Below, one piece after another: positions 47,176-57,158 of a DNA stretch of 64,000 bases. Both the position numbers and the translations under genes were made by a program. The stretch is from NCBI GenBank assembly GCA_016708905.1, contig JADJEV010000004.1, positions 1,111,741-1,175,740 on the forward strand, read 5' to 3'. Source of the DNA: Candidatus Methylophosphatis roskildensis (GTDB lineage: Bacteria; Pseudomonadota; Gammaproteobacteria; Burkholderiales; Rhodocyclaceae). The notes under the pieces were generated by a model. It did not search any database. It was given only the letters and a program-made list of their open reading frames with translations, and had not been told where the DNA came from. The first letter of the stretch is position 1; each line of letters starts with the position of its first letter.

Positions 47176-49316
47176 GGTCTTTGATGACCCTCCTGCAGTA
47201 GGACCAGTGTCCGGCCGGCCATCAGATAGCCGGAATCGCCCGGAAACGTACCGTTCGCGCGCAGTCCATTTTCATGGGCGGTGTCGACCTCGACCAGCCA
47301 GCCTGAGGTGCCTTGAAAGGCGGGCAGGCGGAACTCGATTTCCTCGTGGTGCGCGTTGATCAGGATCAGAAAGCTTTCGTCCGTAATCGGGTGTCCCCGC
47401 TTGTCGGTTTCATCGAGCGAATCGCCGGCCAGATATATGCCGAAGCAGCGGGCGAAGTGCTGGCTCCATTCCTCGTCGTTCATTTCACGGCCCTCCGGGC
47501 TCAGCCAGACCACATCCTTGACTTCACGGCCGCGAATCTGGCGCCCCTGGAAGAAGTTGCGGCGGCGAAATACCTGATGCTCTTGGCGGATGCGCAGCAT
47601 GCGCTGGACGAAGGCGAGCAGGTCGCTTCGCTCAGGCGTCATCGACCAATCGATCCACGAGATCTCGTTGTCCTGGCAGTAGGCGTTGTTGCTGCCGCGT
47701 TGGGTGCGTCCCATCTCGTCGCCGGCGAGCAGCATCGGCACGCCCTGCGACAGGAGCAGGGTGGCAATAAAATTGCGGCATTGGCGCGCACGCAGCGCAT
47801 TGATTTCCGGATCGTCGGTCGGGCCTTCGACGCCGCAGTTCCAGGATTGGTTGTTGTCGTTGCCATCGCGGTTGTCTTCGAGATTCGCTTCGTTGTGCTT
47901 GTGGTCGTAGCTAACGAGATCGGTCAGCGTGAAACCGTCGTGGGAGGTTATGAAGTTGATACTGGCGTGCGGCTTGCGCCCGCCGGTTTCGTAAAGATCG
48001 CTGGAGCCGGTGATGCGGGTGGCGGTCTCGCCGATCAGCCCGCCGTGCCCCTTCCAGAACTCGCGCATGCTGTCGCGGTAACGGTCGTTCCACTCGGTCC
48101 AGCCGACCGGGAAGTTGCCCACCTGGTAGCCGCCTTCGCCCAGATCCCAGGGCTCGGCGATCAGCTTCACCTGCGAAATCACCGGATCCTGCCGGATGAT
48201 GTCGAAGAACGCACCGAGCCGGTCGACCGCGTGCAGTTCGCGCGCCAGGGCCGAGGCCAGATCGAAGCGGAAGCCATCGACGTGCATGTCGAGCACCCAA
48301 TAGCGCAGGCTGTCCATGAGCAATTGCAGCACTCGCGGATGGCGCAGGTTCAGGGTGTTGCCACAGCCGGTGTAGTCCATGTAGTAGCGCCTGTCGTCGG
48401 CCACCAGACGGTAGTAGGCGACGTTGTCGATGCCGCGCAGCGACAGCGTGGGACCGAGCTGGTTGCCTTCGGCGGTGTGATTGTAGACGACGTCCAGGAT
48501 CACCTCGATGCCAGCCGAGTGGAGCGACTTGACCATGGTCTTGAACTCGCTGATGCTGCCGACCGCGAGATAGCGGGGATCCGGCGCGAAAAAACCGATC
48601 GAGTTGTAGCCCCAATAGTTGCGCAGACCCTTTTCCAGCAGGTGCCGATCGTCGATGAACGCGTGAACCGGCATCAACTCCACCGCGGTGATTCCCAGTC
48701 GTTTCAGGTGGTCGATCACCGGCGCGGTGGCCAGGGCTGCGTACGTCCCGCGCAGTTGCGGTGGCACCTCGGGATGGCCGATGGTGAACCCGCGCACGTG
48801 CATTTCGTAGATGACGGTGTCGTTCCAGGGCACGCGCGGCGGCCGGTCGTCGCCCCAGGTGAAAGCGGGGTCGACGACGCGGCATTTCGGCATGCCGTTC
48901 GCGTTGTCCCGGCGATCGAAGGAAAGATCCTGCGACGACGACCCGATGCGGTAGCCGAAGTGGGCGTCGCTCCAGCGCACATCCCCGACGATCGACTTGG
49001 CGTAGGGTTCGATCAGCAGCTTGTTCGGGTTGAAGCGCATCCCCTGCTCGGGCTTGTAGGGCCCATGCACGCGATAGCCATAGAGCAGCCCGGGCCGGGC
49101 CTCCGGCAGATAGCAGTGCCAGATCAGGTCGGTCTGTTCCCTGACCTCGATGCGCTGGAGTTCGCGCTTGCCGCTGGGGTCGAAGATGCACAGTTCGACC
49201 TTGGCCGCATGCTCCGAGAACAAGGCGAAGTTGACACCCTCGCCGTCCCAGCAGGCACCGCGTGGATAGGGTTCCCCCGGCCAGACGGCCGAGATCGGAA
49301 CGTTCGTTGTTTTCAT
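47172..49316 (-). CDS. glgX: Glycogen debranching enzyme GlgX/TreX
   Basis: A 714-residue GH13 isoamylase-type enzyme that cleaves alpha-1,6 branches and supplies linear maltodextrins. The N-terminal CBM48 domain is PRGACWDGEGVNFALFSEHA. Catalytic segments are VILDVVYNHTAEGN, HVDGFRFDLASALARE, LIAEPWDLGEGGYQVG and FITSHDGFTLTDLVSY. The tight operon with treZ and treY suggests the TreX role in making trehalose from glycogen, while glgX is the usual name in glycogen breakdown. The ATG of MKTTNVPIS was chosen; the 66-codon extension overlaps glgC. Confidence 0.95.
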   Translation of the reverse strand: MKTTNVPISAVWPGEPYPRGACWDGEGVNFALFSEHAAKVELCIFDPSGKRELQRIEVREQTDLIWHCYLPEARPGLLYGYRVHGPYKPEQGMRFNPNKLLIEPYAKSIVGDVRWSDAHFGYRIGSSSQDLSFDRRDNANGMPKCRVVDPAFTWGDDRPPRVPWNDTVIYEMHVRGFTIGHPEVPPQLRGTYAALATAPVIDHLKRLGITAVELMPVHAFIDDRHLLEKGLRNYWGYNSIGFFAPDPRYLAVGSISEFKTMVKSLHSAGIEVILDVVYNHTAEGNQLGPTLSLRGIDNVAYYRLVADDRRYYMDYTGCGNTLNLRHPRVLQLLMDSLRYWVLDMHVDGFRFDLASALARELHAVDRLGAFFDIIRQDPVISQVKLIAEPWDLGEGGYQVGNFPVGWTEWNDRYRDSMREFWKGHGGLIGETATRITGSSDLYETGGRKPHASINFITSHDGFTLTDLVSYDHKHNEANLEDNRDGNDNNQSWNCGVEGPTDDPEINALRARQCRNFIATLLLSQGVPMLLAGDEMGRTQRGSNNAYCQDNEISWIDWSMTPERSDLLAFVQRMLRIRQEHQVFRRRNFFQGRQIRGREVKDVVWLSPEGREMNDEEWSQHFARCFGIYLAGDSLDETDKRGHPITDESFLILINAHHEEIEFRLPAFQGTSGWLVEVDTAHENGLRANGTFPGDSGYLMAGRTLVLLQEGHQRP

Positions 49317-49332
49317 ATTCTCGACAGTCCCC

Positions 49333-50595
49333 TCACATGTAGCGCGTGATTGCACCGGTGGCGCTGACTGCCCTGGCGGGTGCCCTGGGTACCACCACGA
49401 TGCCGGATTCGGTAATGGTGAAGCGGCCGACGTCGATCGTCGGGTCGAAGCCGATCCGTTCGTCCCGCGCGATGATGTTGTACCGATCCACGATGACACG
49501 CCGCAGGTGTGCACCGCGGCGGATCGTCGTATAATCCATGATGATGCAGTCGTCGATCTCGACGCCCTCCTCGACGGTCACCTCACGCCGGAGAATCGAA
49601 TTCCGGATCTTGCCGCCGTTGATCAGACTGCCCGAGCCGATCACGCTGTTGGATATCTGCGCTTCCATGATTCGGGGCGAGGGGCCCTGGTAGTTGCTCG
49701 ATCCGATGCGCCACTCGGGATTGAACAGGTTGAACCTCGGCTCGCGACCGAGCAGATCCTGGTGGGCCGCGTAATAGGCGTCGAGCGTGCCGACATCGCG
49801 CCAGTAGGCTTGCTCCTCGTAGTCGCGAACCCCGGGCACCCGGTTGGTCGAAAAATCATAGGCGTAGATCCGGTCGGAGTTGATCAGGCGCGGCAGGATG
49901 TGTCGGCCGAAGTCCTTTTCGCCCAGACGATTCGCCTCGATCAGAGCAGCGGTCAGCGCCTTCGCATTGAAAACGTAGTTTCCCATCGACGCATAGGCGC
50001 GGGTCGGGTCGTTCGGCATCGCGGGTGGTTCGGCGGGCTTCTCGAGAAATCCACGCACGCGGCCATCCTTATCGGCGTCGATGACTCCGAAGGCGGAAGC
50101 TGTCTCGAGCGGCACCGGCAGGGCGGCCACCGTCACGTCGGCCTGGTTCTCCAGGTGAAAATCGATCATCTGGCGGATATCCATGCGATAGATGTGATCG
50201 GCCCCGAATACGACGACCAGGTCCGGAACGTGATGTTCGATCAGTCGCAGGTTTTGATACACCGCGTCGGATGTGCCCTCGAACCATTCCGGGCCCTCGC
50301 GCATCTGCGGCGGCACCACCGTGACGAAATGCTCGTGGAGTATCGGGGAAAGTACCCAGGAGCGGCGTATGTGTTCGATCAGGGACTGCGATTTGTACTG
50401 AACCAGCACATAGATCGAAAAGATCTTGGAGTTGACCAGGTTGGCGAGCACGAAATCCACAATCCGGTAGCGCCCGCCGAAGGGCACGGAGGGTTTTGAG
50501 CGCTCTCGGGTAAGCGGATGCAAACGCGAGCCTTCGCCGCCGGCCAGCACCATCGCCAATATCCTCGGGTCTTTCATCATCGATCTCCCATTCAT
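49333..50595 (-). CDS. glgC: Glucose-1-phosphate adenylyltransferase GlgC
   Basis: A 420-residue ADP-glucose pyrophosphorylase, the committed step of bacterial glycogen synthesis from glucose-1-phosphate and ATP. The nucleotide-binding loop is LAGGEGSRLHPLTRERSKPS. FGADHIYRMD and the sugar-phosphate site GFLEKPAEPP follow, then a C-terminal left-handed beta-helix (ISNSVIGSGSLINGGKIRNS) that carries allosteric sites. It starts 29 bases after treS-mak and ends 16 bases before glgX. No glycogen synthase or branching enzyme gene lies in this window. Confidence 0.95.
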   Translation of the reverse strand: MNGRSMMKDPRILAMVLAGGEGSRLHPLTRERSKPSVPFGGRYRIVDFVLANLVNSKIFSIYVLVQYKSQSLIEHIRRSWVLSPILHEHFVTVVPPQMREGPEWFEGTSDAVYQNLRLIEHHVPDLVVVFGADHIYRMDIRQMIDFHLENQADVTVAALPVPLETASAFGVIDADKDGRVRGFLEKPAEPPAMPNDPTRAYASMGNYVFNAKALTAALIEANRLGEKDFGRHILPRLINSDRIYAYDFSTNRVPGVRDYEEQAYWRDVGTLDAYYAAHQDLLGREPRFNLFNPEWRIGSSNYQGPSPRIMEAQISNSVIGSGSLINGGKIRNSILRREVTVEEGVEIDDCIIMDYTTIRRGAHLRRVIVDRYNIIARDERIGFDPTIDVGRFTITESGIVVVPRAPARAVSATGAITRYM

Positions 50596-50624
50596 AGTCG
50601 TTCTCCCATTTGAAATCGTCTGCC

Positions 50625-53600
50625 TCACGCGGAGGCGTTCATGTCCCCGGTAGCCAGTTCGAGCAATCCGCCGATCGGAATGTCGATCCACGCCGGCCGA
50701 TTGTTCAACTCGTACCGAACCTCGTACAAGGCCTTCTCCAGGCTGAACAGGGCGATCAGGCCAAGTGCGCGACCGTACTGCTCCGGCCAGGACGCTGCCC
50801 CGTCTATGCCATTCCGGTAACCGGCCATGAAGGCCTTGCGCGCGCCACGCTCCCATGCGCTTGCCAGCGGTTCGAGCAACTCGCGGTCGCCGGGCCGCTC
50901 GACAGTAAGCTTCTTCAGGGTTGCGTGGGCAGCGTAGTTGAAGGAGCGCAGCATGCCCGCGACGTCGCGCAGCGGAGTGCTCTTGGTGCGGCGCTCTGCC
51001 ACTGGCCGCGCCGGTTCGCCCTCGAAATCGATGATGATGAAGTCATTCTGCACCAGCAGAACCTGACCCAGATGCAGGTCACCGTGGTAGCGCGTCTTGG
51101 CGAAGGTCGGCTGAAAGTCCGAGATCGCGTGGATCTCGCGAAGCAGGCGACCCTTGCAGTCGAGCAGTCGCTGTGTGGTCTCGTGCAATGACTCCGGCAG
51201 CGAATGCAGGCGGTCGCGCAGCAGCCAAAGGGTGGACGTCAGATCCTGTCGGACTGCCTCCGTCCAGGCCTTGAGATCCTCGGCGGAAACCGGCTCGGGG
51301 TCGAAGACCGGATCGCCGGTGGTGGCTGCCAGCGCCTTGTGCATTTCGCCGACGCGCCGGCCCAGGGTCTCGATCAGGGCGTCGTAGTGCGCGTGCCGAT
51401 TCAGCGCCTCCTCCGGCGAAATTGGTAACGAATCGCCTGCCGTCGGAGAAAGGAAGCGCTCCACGTAGTCGAGGGTGTAACGCCAGGCATCGCCCTGGTT
51501 TTCCACGAACCCTTGCAGCAGGGCCAGGCTGAGGACCGTGCCGTCGTTGCGCTCGTAGTGCACGCCGCCGGCGACCGGGACGATATGGGGGAAGGGCGAT
51601 GTCTCGGTCAGGAACTGCCCCATCTCGAGCTCCGGGTTCATCCCTTCGTGCACGCGCCGATAGGCTTTGAGGAACAGCTTGTTGCCGAACAGCACCGATG
51701 TGTTGCTCTGTTCCAGCGACGGGTGGAGCACCGGCTCTTCCATCACGCCTTCGGTCAGGCGCGCGAAGGCCGAGGTGGAGCGAAACTTCAGTTTGCCGCC
51801 GCCGAACTCGAGCTCGGCGTTTTCGCCGATGGCGGCGAGCAGCGCATGGCAGAAATCGCCGTCGCCGAGCGCGCCGTAGAGGATGCCCTCGCGTTCGCGC
51901 TGGCGCACCTTGGCCAGTGTCCAGGCGCCCAGGGCCAGAAGCTTCTGGTCCTCCCCCCACGTTCCCAGGCGAGTCCGAGAGGCAGCGAATAGAGTTGCGG
52001 CGCCTCGCCCTCCGGCTTCACGGAAAGCAGGGTAAGCAGCCAGCTGCCGTAGGGCGTCAGCCACTCGCCCTCGGTTTGCAGATCGATACTCTCGATGGGG
52101 CGACCCTTTGCTGCGTACCAGCGCTTGCTTTCGATATAGGGCGCGAGCACGTCCTTTTGCAATTGATCGTGGGTGCGGCTGGCGATCAAGCGCCGCACCT
52201 GGTTGGCGTCCCCCTTCATCCTGCCCATGGCCTGCCAGCCCTCGACCAGTACCAGCACCGGCAGCGCGGCTCGCGGCAGCCGGTCCTCGTGCCAGGACGG
52301 CACCTCGGCGTCGGCCGCCAGGCGGAACGAATAGAAGCCGTAAGCTGGAAGGGTCAGCAGATAGGGCAGATCCCCGATCGGCGGGAAGGGGGTCTGCGCC
52401 GACAATTCGACCGGGACGCGGCCGCGCTTGTGCGAAAGGTCCAGTTCCACGGGCTGCGGCGAGTGCGACAGATTCGCTACGCAGAGTATCGATTCCTCGC
52501 CGTGGCTGCGGAGATAGGCGAGCACCTTGCGATTGCCGGGGTTGAGCAGCTCGCAGTCGCCGCGGCCGAAGGCGGTGTGGCTCTTCCGGGTCGCGATCAA
52601 ACGCTTGACCCAGTTCAGCAGCGAAGAAGGGTTGCGCGACTGCGCCTCGACATTTACCGCCTGATAGCCGTAGATCGGGTCCATGATCGGTGGCAGGTAC
52701 AGCTTCTGCGGGTCGGCGCGCGAAAAGCCGGCGTTGCGGTCGGGCGTCCATTGCATCGGTGTCCGCACGCCGTTGCGGTCGCCGAGATAGATGTTGTCGC
52801 CCATGCCGATTTCGTCGCCGTAATAGAGTATCGGCGAGCCGGGCATGGTCAGAATCAGCGCGGTCATGAGCTGGATCTTGGCGCGGTTGTTGTCCAGAAG
52901 CGGCGCCAGCCGGCGCCGGATTCCGACATTGATACGCGTGCGCGGGTCGGCGGCGTACATGTTGTACATGTAGTCACGTTCGCGGTGGGTGACCATCTCG
53001 AGCGTCAGCTCGTCGTGATTGCGCAGGAAGATCGCCCACTGGCAGTTGGCCGGAATCTCCGGAGTCTGCCTCAATATCTCGACGATCGGGTACCGGTCCT
53101 CCTGAGCGAGCGCCATGTACATGCGCGGCATCAGGGGGAAATGGTAGGCCATATGACATTCGTCGCCGTTGCCGAAGTACTCGCGCACGTCTTCCGGCCA
53201 CTGATTGGCCTCGGCCAGAAACAACCGGTCCGGGTAGTGAGCGTCCACCACCGCGCGCATCTGCTGAATCACGGCGTGTGTTTCCGGCAGGTTCTCGTTG
53301 CTCGTGCCGTCGCGCTCGCACAGGTACGGAATGGCGTCCAGGCGCAGGCCGTCGACGCCCATGTCGAACCAATAGCGCATGGTACGGATGACTGCCTTGA
53401 CCACCTGCGGGTTGTTGAAGTTCAGGTCCGGCTGGTGGGAGAAGAAGCGGTGCCAGTAGTAGGCTCCGGCAACCTCGTCCCAGGCCCAGTTCGACTTCTC
53501 CGTGTCGGTGAAGATGATGCGCGTCTCCGGCCACTTCTTGTCGCTGTCCGACCAGACGTAATAGTCGCGCTTGTTCGAGCCGGCCGGGCGCGGCGCGCGG

Positions 53601-53967
53601 CCTGGAACCAGGGGTGCTCGTCCGAAGTATGGTTGATGACTAGCTCGGTGATCACGCGCAAGCCGCGCTGGTGCGCTTCGCGGATGAGGCCGCGGAAATC
53701 GGCCAGGGTGCCGTACTCCTTTGCGACATTGCGGTAGTCGGCGATGTCATAGCCGTCGTCGCGCATCGGCGAAGGGTAGAAGGGCAGCAACCACAGCGTA
53801 TTCACGCCAAGATCCTGCACGTAGTCGAGCTTTTCGGTGAGGCCGCTGAAATCGCCGATGCCGTCGCCATTGCTGTCCAGGAACGCCTTGACGTTCAACT
53901 GGTAGATGATTGCGTCCTTGTACCAGAGGGGGTCGGCGTTCAGGGTCGACAGAGCATTGTTGCGCAT
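50625..53967 (-). pseudogene. Trehalose synthase-maltokinase fusion (TreS-Mak), two frameshifts
   Basis: One gene of about 1114 codons read in three frames. TreS: MRNNALSTLNADPLWYKDAI, FLDSNGDGIGDFSGLTEKLD, LVINHTSDEHPWFQAARRAR, then a one-base deletion near 53579-53582. It continues through GVDGLRLDAIPYLCERDG, LAEANQWPEDV and FLRNHDELTLEM. Mak: after a second shift near 51961 (WGEDQKLLALGAW) come FGNKLFLKAYRRVHEG, RYHGDLHLGQVLLV and the metal-binding FIIIDFEGEPARP. TreS interconverts maltose and trehalose; Mak phosphorylates maltose for the GlgE route. Everything else is conserved, so indels in assembly are plausible. First gene of the operon; GGGAGA precedes the ATG. Confidence 0.9.
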
Positions 53968-54503
53968 TGTTTGTCTCCCGCGGTATCGTCGAAGTCGTGT
54001 TGGTAGATCATGCGCCGGTGCTCTGCGCACGCATTATGGGTAGCGCGAGTGTTGTGGTGAACGCAATCAGCTCGGTACCTTTGCGCCCGACCTTGCCGAT
54101 GATCCGCGACCTGGAGTCGACTGGCTGGACGCGCGATTTGCCGACGTGAGAAACGCAGGCTAGTGTGCCACAAGAGATGGCGAACCGGTCAGCTCCGGAG
54201 CACGGCTGCGCGGGCAGCCACGCGGAATCGATGCAGATCGAGATCACTCAGACGGGTATTCCGATTCATGTGCGCTCGCGGTTCCCCCGTGTGTTCTCCT
54301 TGCCTGATTCGAGTAGTCGCAGTGTTCGCGAACCGTTCCCCAAAGGCGCAACCCGGCGCTCCGAACCATCGATATCGCCATGCCGCTAGACTGGACAACA
54401 CCCCAGCATCGAGGGGCGAAGCAGGGCGTGTTTGACTGCTTGGGCAGCGGCCACCATACGGGCGGGCGTGAAATCAGCTACTCCCTCCCGATCGAGCGCC
54501 AGC
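53968..54503. other. Divergent intergenic region, treS operon and marR
   Basis: About 540 bases. No supported gene; short frames on both strands are low-quality. It should contain the treS operon promoter but I found no strong hexamers for it. Confidence 0.35.
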
Positions 54504-54533
54504 TTGACACGAGTAGCTTACCGCTAATAATAT
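54504..54533 (+). promoter_or_regulatory. Sigma-70-type promoter of the marR gene
   Basis: TTGACA (54504-54509), an 18-base spacer and TAATAT (54528-54533) lie in an unusually AT-rich patch, 79 bases before the MarR start. It is the best consensus promoter seen in the window. Confidence 0.65.
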
Positions 54534-54611
54534 TGGCACAAATATAATTGCCTGTAAACCTTTGGTGGCTTTTTGCGCCGTCGAGTGAAACGCAAGTCGG
54601 AAGGGTAGATC

Positions 54612-55163
54612 ATGACGACGCGCTCATCGGGAAGGGTTCACGCGAGGAAATCGGCGAAGGCACGATCCTCTGCGGAGGGTCGGGAAGACGACATCCCACC
54701 TGCCCCGGCGATGGCGGTGTTGCAGCGTTTTCGAGTCTTGATTCGCGCGGCTCAACGGCATTCGCAGTGGATCGAGCGCCAAAGCGGGATCACCGGCGCG
54801 CAGTTGTGGGCACTTCAAGAGCTGGTTGAATCACCCGGCCTTCGCGTCGGAGAACTTGCGCAACGCATGGCCTTGCATCAGTCGACCGCCAGCAATCTCC
54901 TCGAACGCCTTGAAACTGCGGGGCTGGTACGGCGAAATCGCTCCGACAGCGACCAGCGTGTGGTGCTCGTCTTTTCCACGGACCAGGGCAGTGCGCTGCT
55001 TGCCGCGGCGCCGAGCCCGGCACGCGGTATCCTGCCCGAGGCATTGCGCAATCTCGATGCGGCAAGTCTGGCGCGATTGGCCAGGGAACTCGATCATCTG
55101 TTCTCCAATGTCCGTTCGCTGGACAAGGAATTCGGCAAGCAGCCCCTGCCATTCACCGAGTGA
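54612..55163 (+). CDS. MarR-family transcriptional regulator
   Basis: A 183-residue DNA-binding protein. A polar N-terminus of about 35 residues precedes the winged helix: GITGAQLWALQELVESPGLR, VGELAQRMALHQSTASNLLE and RLETAGLVRRNRSDSDQRVV, the classic MarR recognition helix and DxR wing. The ligand is unknown. The ATG with GGAAGGG upstream was chosen; the core could also start at MAVLQRFRV. It precedes the YihY membrane protein gene by 110 bases on the same strand and could regulate it or the divergent trehalose operon. Confidence 0.93.
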   Translation: MTTRSSGRVHARKSAKARSSAEGREDDIPPAPAMAVLQRFRVLIRAAQRHSQWIERQSGITGAQLWALQELVESPGLRVGELAQRMALHQSTASNLLERLETAGLVRRNRSDSDQRVVLVFSTDQGSALLAAAPSPARGILPEALRNLDAASLARLARELDHLFSNVRSLDKEFGKQPLPFTE

Positions 55164-55274
55164 CTCGCCGGACGAGGTTGCGACCCATGCCGACGTCCTT
55201 GGTCCGCATGCCGCGTCGGGTTCCGAGCGGAAAGACCATGGCTTCATGAACACGGGAGGTGTCATACGGACATA

Positions 55275-56669
55275 GTGGCAAGCATCCAACAAGCGATCTG
55301 GGGCGGCCGATTGGAAACCATGCCGCCGTGGAGGGCATGCGTGCTGCGTCTCGTGCGCCTCGTGCTGGTGCTCGCGCGCGACGTCGCGTATGGCCAGCTC
55401 ACCCTGCGGGCGATGAGCCTCGTCTACACGACCCTGCTGTCTCTGGTCCCGCTTCTTGCGCTGAGTTTCTCGGTGCTCAAAGGGTTTGGCGTGTACAACC
55501 AGATACAGCCAATGCTCCTCAATTTACTCGCACCCCTGGGCGAACAGGGCGAGGATCTCACGCGGCGCATCATCCAGTTCGTCGAGAATATCAACGTCGG
55601 TGTGCTTGGCTCGGTCGGGCTGGCACTGCTTATTTATACGGCGGTGTCATTGATGCAGAAGCTCGAGGAAACCTTCAACTACATCTGGCACGTCACCCAG
55701 TTGCGCCGCTTGGGCCTGCGCTTCAGCAACTATCTGAGCGTGCTGGTGGTCGGCCCGGTGCTGGTGTTCTCGGCGCTCGGCATCACCGCCGCAGTGATGA
55801 GCACGTCGCTGGTACGCCAGATCCTGGCCATCGAACCCTTCGGCAGGATGGCCTACGCATTTGGCCAACTGCTTCCGTACTTGCTGGTCACCATCGCGTT
55901 CGCTTTCGCGTACCTGTCCATGCCGAACACCAAGGTTCGTCTGGGTCCGGCGCTCGTCGGTGGCATCGTCGCCGGTTTCCTCTGGCAGTCGGCCGGCTGG
56001 GGGTTCGCGCTCTTCGCGGGGGCCTCGACGCAATACGCGGCGATCTACTCGAGCTTCGCCATACTCATCCTGTTCATGATCTGGCTCTATGTCAGTTGGC
56101 TGATTCTGCTGCTCGGGGCAAGCATCGCCTTCTACTGGCAACGGCCCGAGTATCTGGTCGCGGAGGCCGGGGAGCCGCGCCTCAGCAACCGGATGCGCGA
56201 GCGTTTGGCGCTGATGGTCATGCGCCTGGTGGCGCAGCACCACTTGCAGGGGAAGCCGGCATGGACACTGTCCCAACTCGTGCAGACGCTGGGTATGCCG
56301 ATGCATGCCGTGGAGGCCATACTCGCCGCACTGAAACAGGCCGGCATGTTGGCCGAGACCGCCGATGATCCGCCCGCCTATTTGCCGGCACGCGATCTGG
56401 GGATGGTCGGGGTCGCGGATCTGCTCGCCGAGGTGCGAGCCGCCGGGGAGAGCCGCTTTCTCGGACCGGATGCCCTGCGCGTCCCCGCCGAGGTGCAGGG
56501 TGTGCTCGTGCAAATGGAGCACGCCGCGGACGAGGCAGTCCGCGGCCTCACCGTCAAGCAGTTGGCCGAGTCACCCGAGGGCCCGGCCTCCTGCAACAGC
56601 GCGGCGAACCATTGCGACTTGGCGACCGAGGGGCCGTCTGCGAGCGAAAGGTCAGACAGCCAGAGCTGA
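55275..56669 (+). CDS. YihY/virulence factor BrkB family membrane protein
   Basis: A 464-residue protein. The first ~290 residues form six membrane helices of the YihY (UPF0761) family: LRAMSLVYTTLLSLVPLLAL, GVLGSVGLALLIYTAVSLMQ, WHVTQLRRLGLRFSNYLSVL and IYSSFAILILFMIWLYVSWL. A cytosolic C-terminal extension of about 170 residues follows, with a winged-helix-like part (WTLSQLVQTLGMPMHAVEAI). The function of the family is unresolved; it is not an RNase despite the old name. The start given is GTG; an ATG 15 codons on (MPPWRACVLRL) is possible. Confidence 0.9.
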   Translation: MASIQQAIWGGRLETMPPWRACVLRLVRLVLVLARDVAYGQLTLRAMSLVYTTLLSLVPLLALSFSVLKGFGVYNQIQPMLLNLLAPLGEQGEDLTRRIIQFVENINVGVLGSVGLALLIYTAVSLMQKLEETFNYIWHVTQLRRLGLRFSNYLSVLVVGPVLVFSALGITAAVMSTSLVRQILAIEPFGRMAYAFGQLLPYLLVTIAFAFAYLSMPNTKVRLGPALVGGIVAGFLWQSAGWGFALFAGASTQYAAIYSSFAILILFMIWLYVSWLILLLGASIAFYWQRPEYLVAEAGEPRLSNRMRERLALMVMRLVAQHHLQGKPAWTLSQLVQTLGMPMHAVEAILAALKQAGMLAETADDPPAYLPARDLGMVGVADLLAEVRAAGESRFLGPDALRVPAEVQGVLVQMEHAADEAVRGLTVKQLAESPEGPASCNSAANHCDLATEGPSASERSDSQS

Positions 56670-57158
56670 TGAAGTTCGTTGTCCAGCTCTACGCCGACTG
56701 CCCTGGCCGTTGTTCGTCCCTGGGCGGAATTCAACTGAAATGACTGGCCCGGCGCGGTCATTCAAGGATCCTACGCGCTCGTTTGTGGCACTTTTCCCAC
56801 CTGCCCTGCGGGCCGCATGGGCTGGACTTCTTCAGGCCGCAATGCCCGCAAGGCTCATGAACAGGCGCTCTCCTGGCACACCATCTCGAAAGCGCCTATC
56901 CACGGGCACCTTCCGGGCTCGGCCGATCGCGAGGCCGTTCGATCGGCATTCGGTATAGACTCCTCCATGAGGGTCGATCGGGGTAATTTGGTTCGGCGGT
57001 TCTGCGACTCCGCATGGCTCGGCAGCACGCGGCACTGGCCAGCGGCCCGACAGCCCGCGGGCAGTAAATGACAAGCGATATCCTCGGCGCGATTGCGCGA
57101 TTGTTGAAACCGCCAAACGCGCGTGCCGCAAACCCGATGTATGTCGTGGAGATGGTGG

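Noticed and set aside
41244..49349. Very long plus-strand open frames (560-678 codons) opposite malQ-treY, treZ and glgX
   Set aside because: They lie exactly antisense to conserved enzymes, have no family features and arise from GC-rich codon use.
51698..53737. 679-codon plus-strand frame opposite treS-mak
   Set aside because: It is antisense to TreS and Mak motifs and is arginine/valine-rich, so it is a shadow frame.
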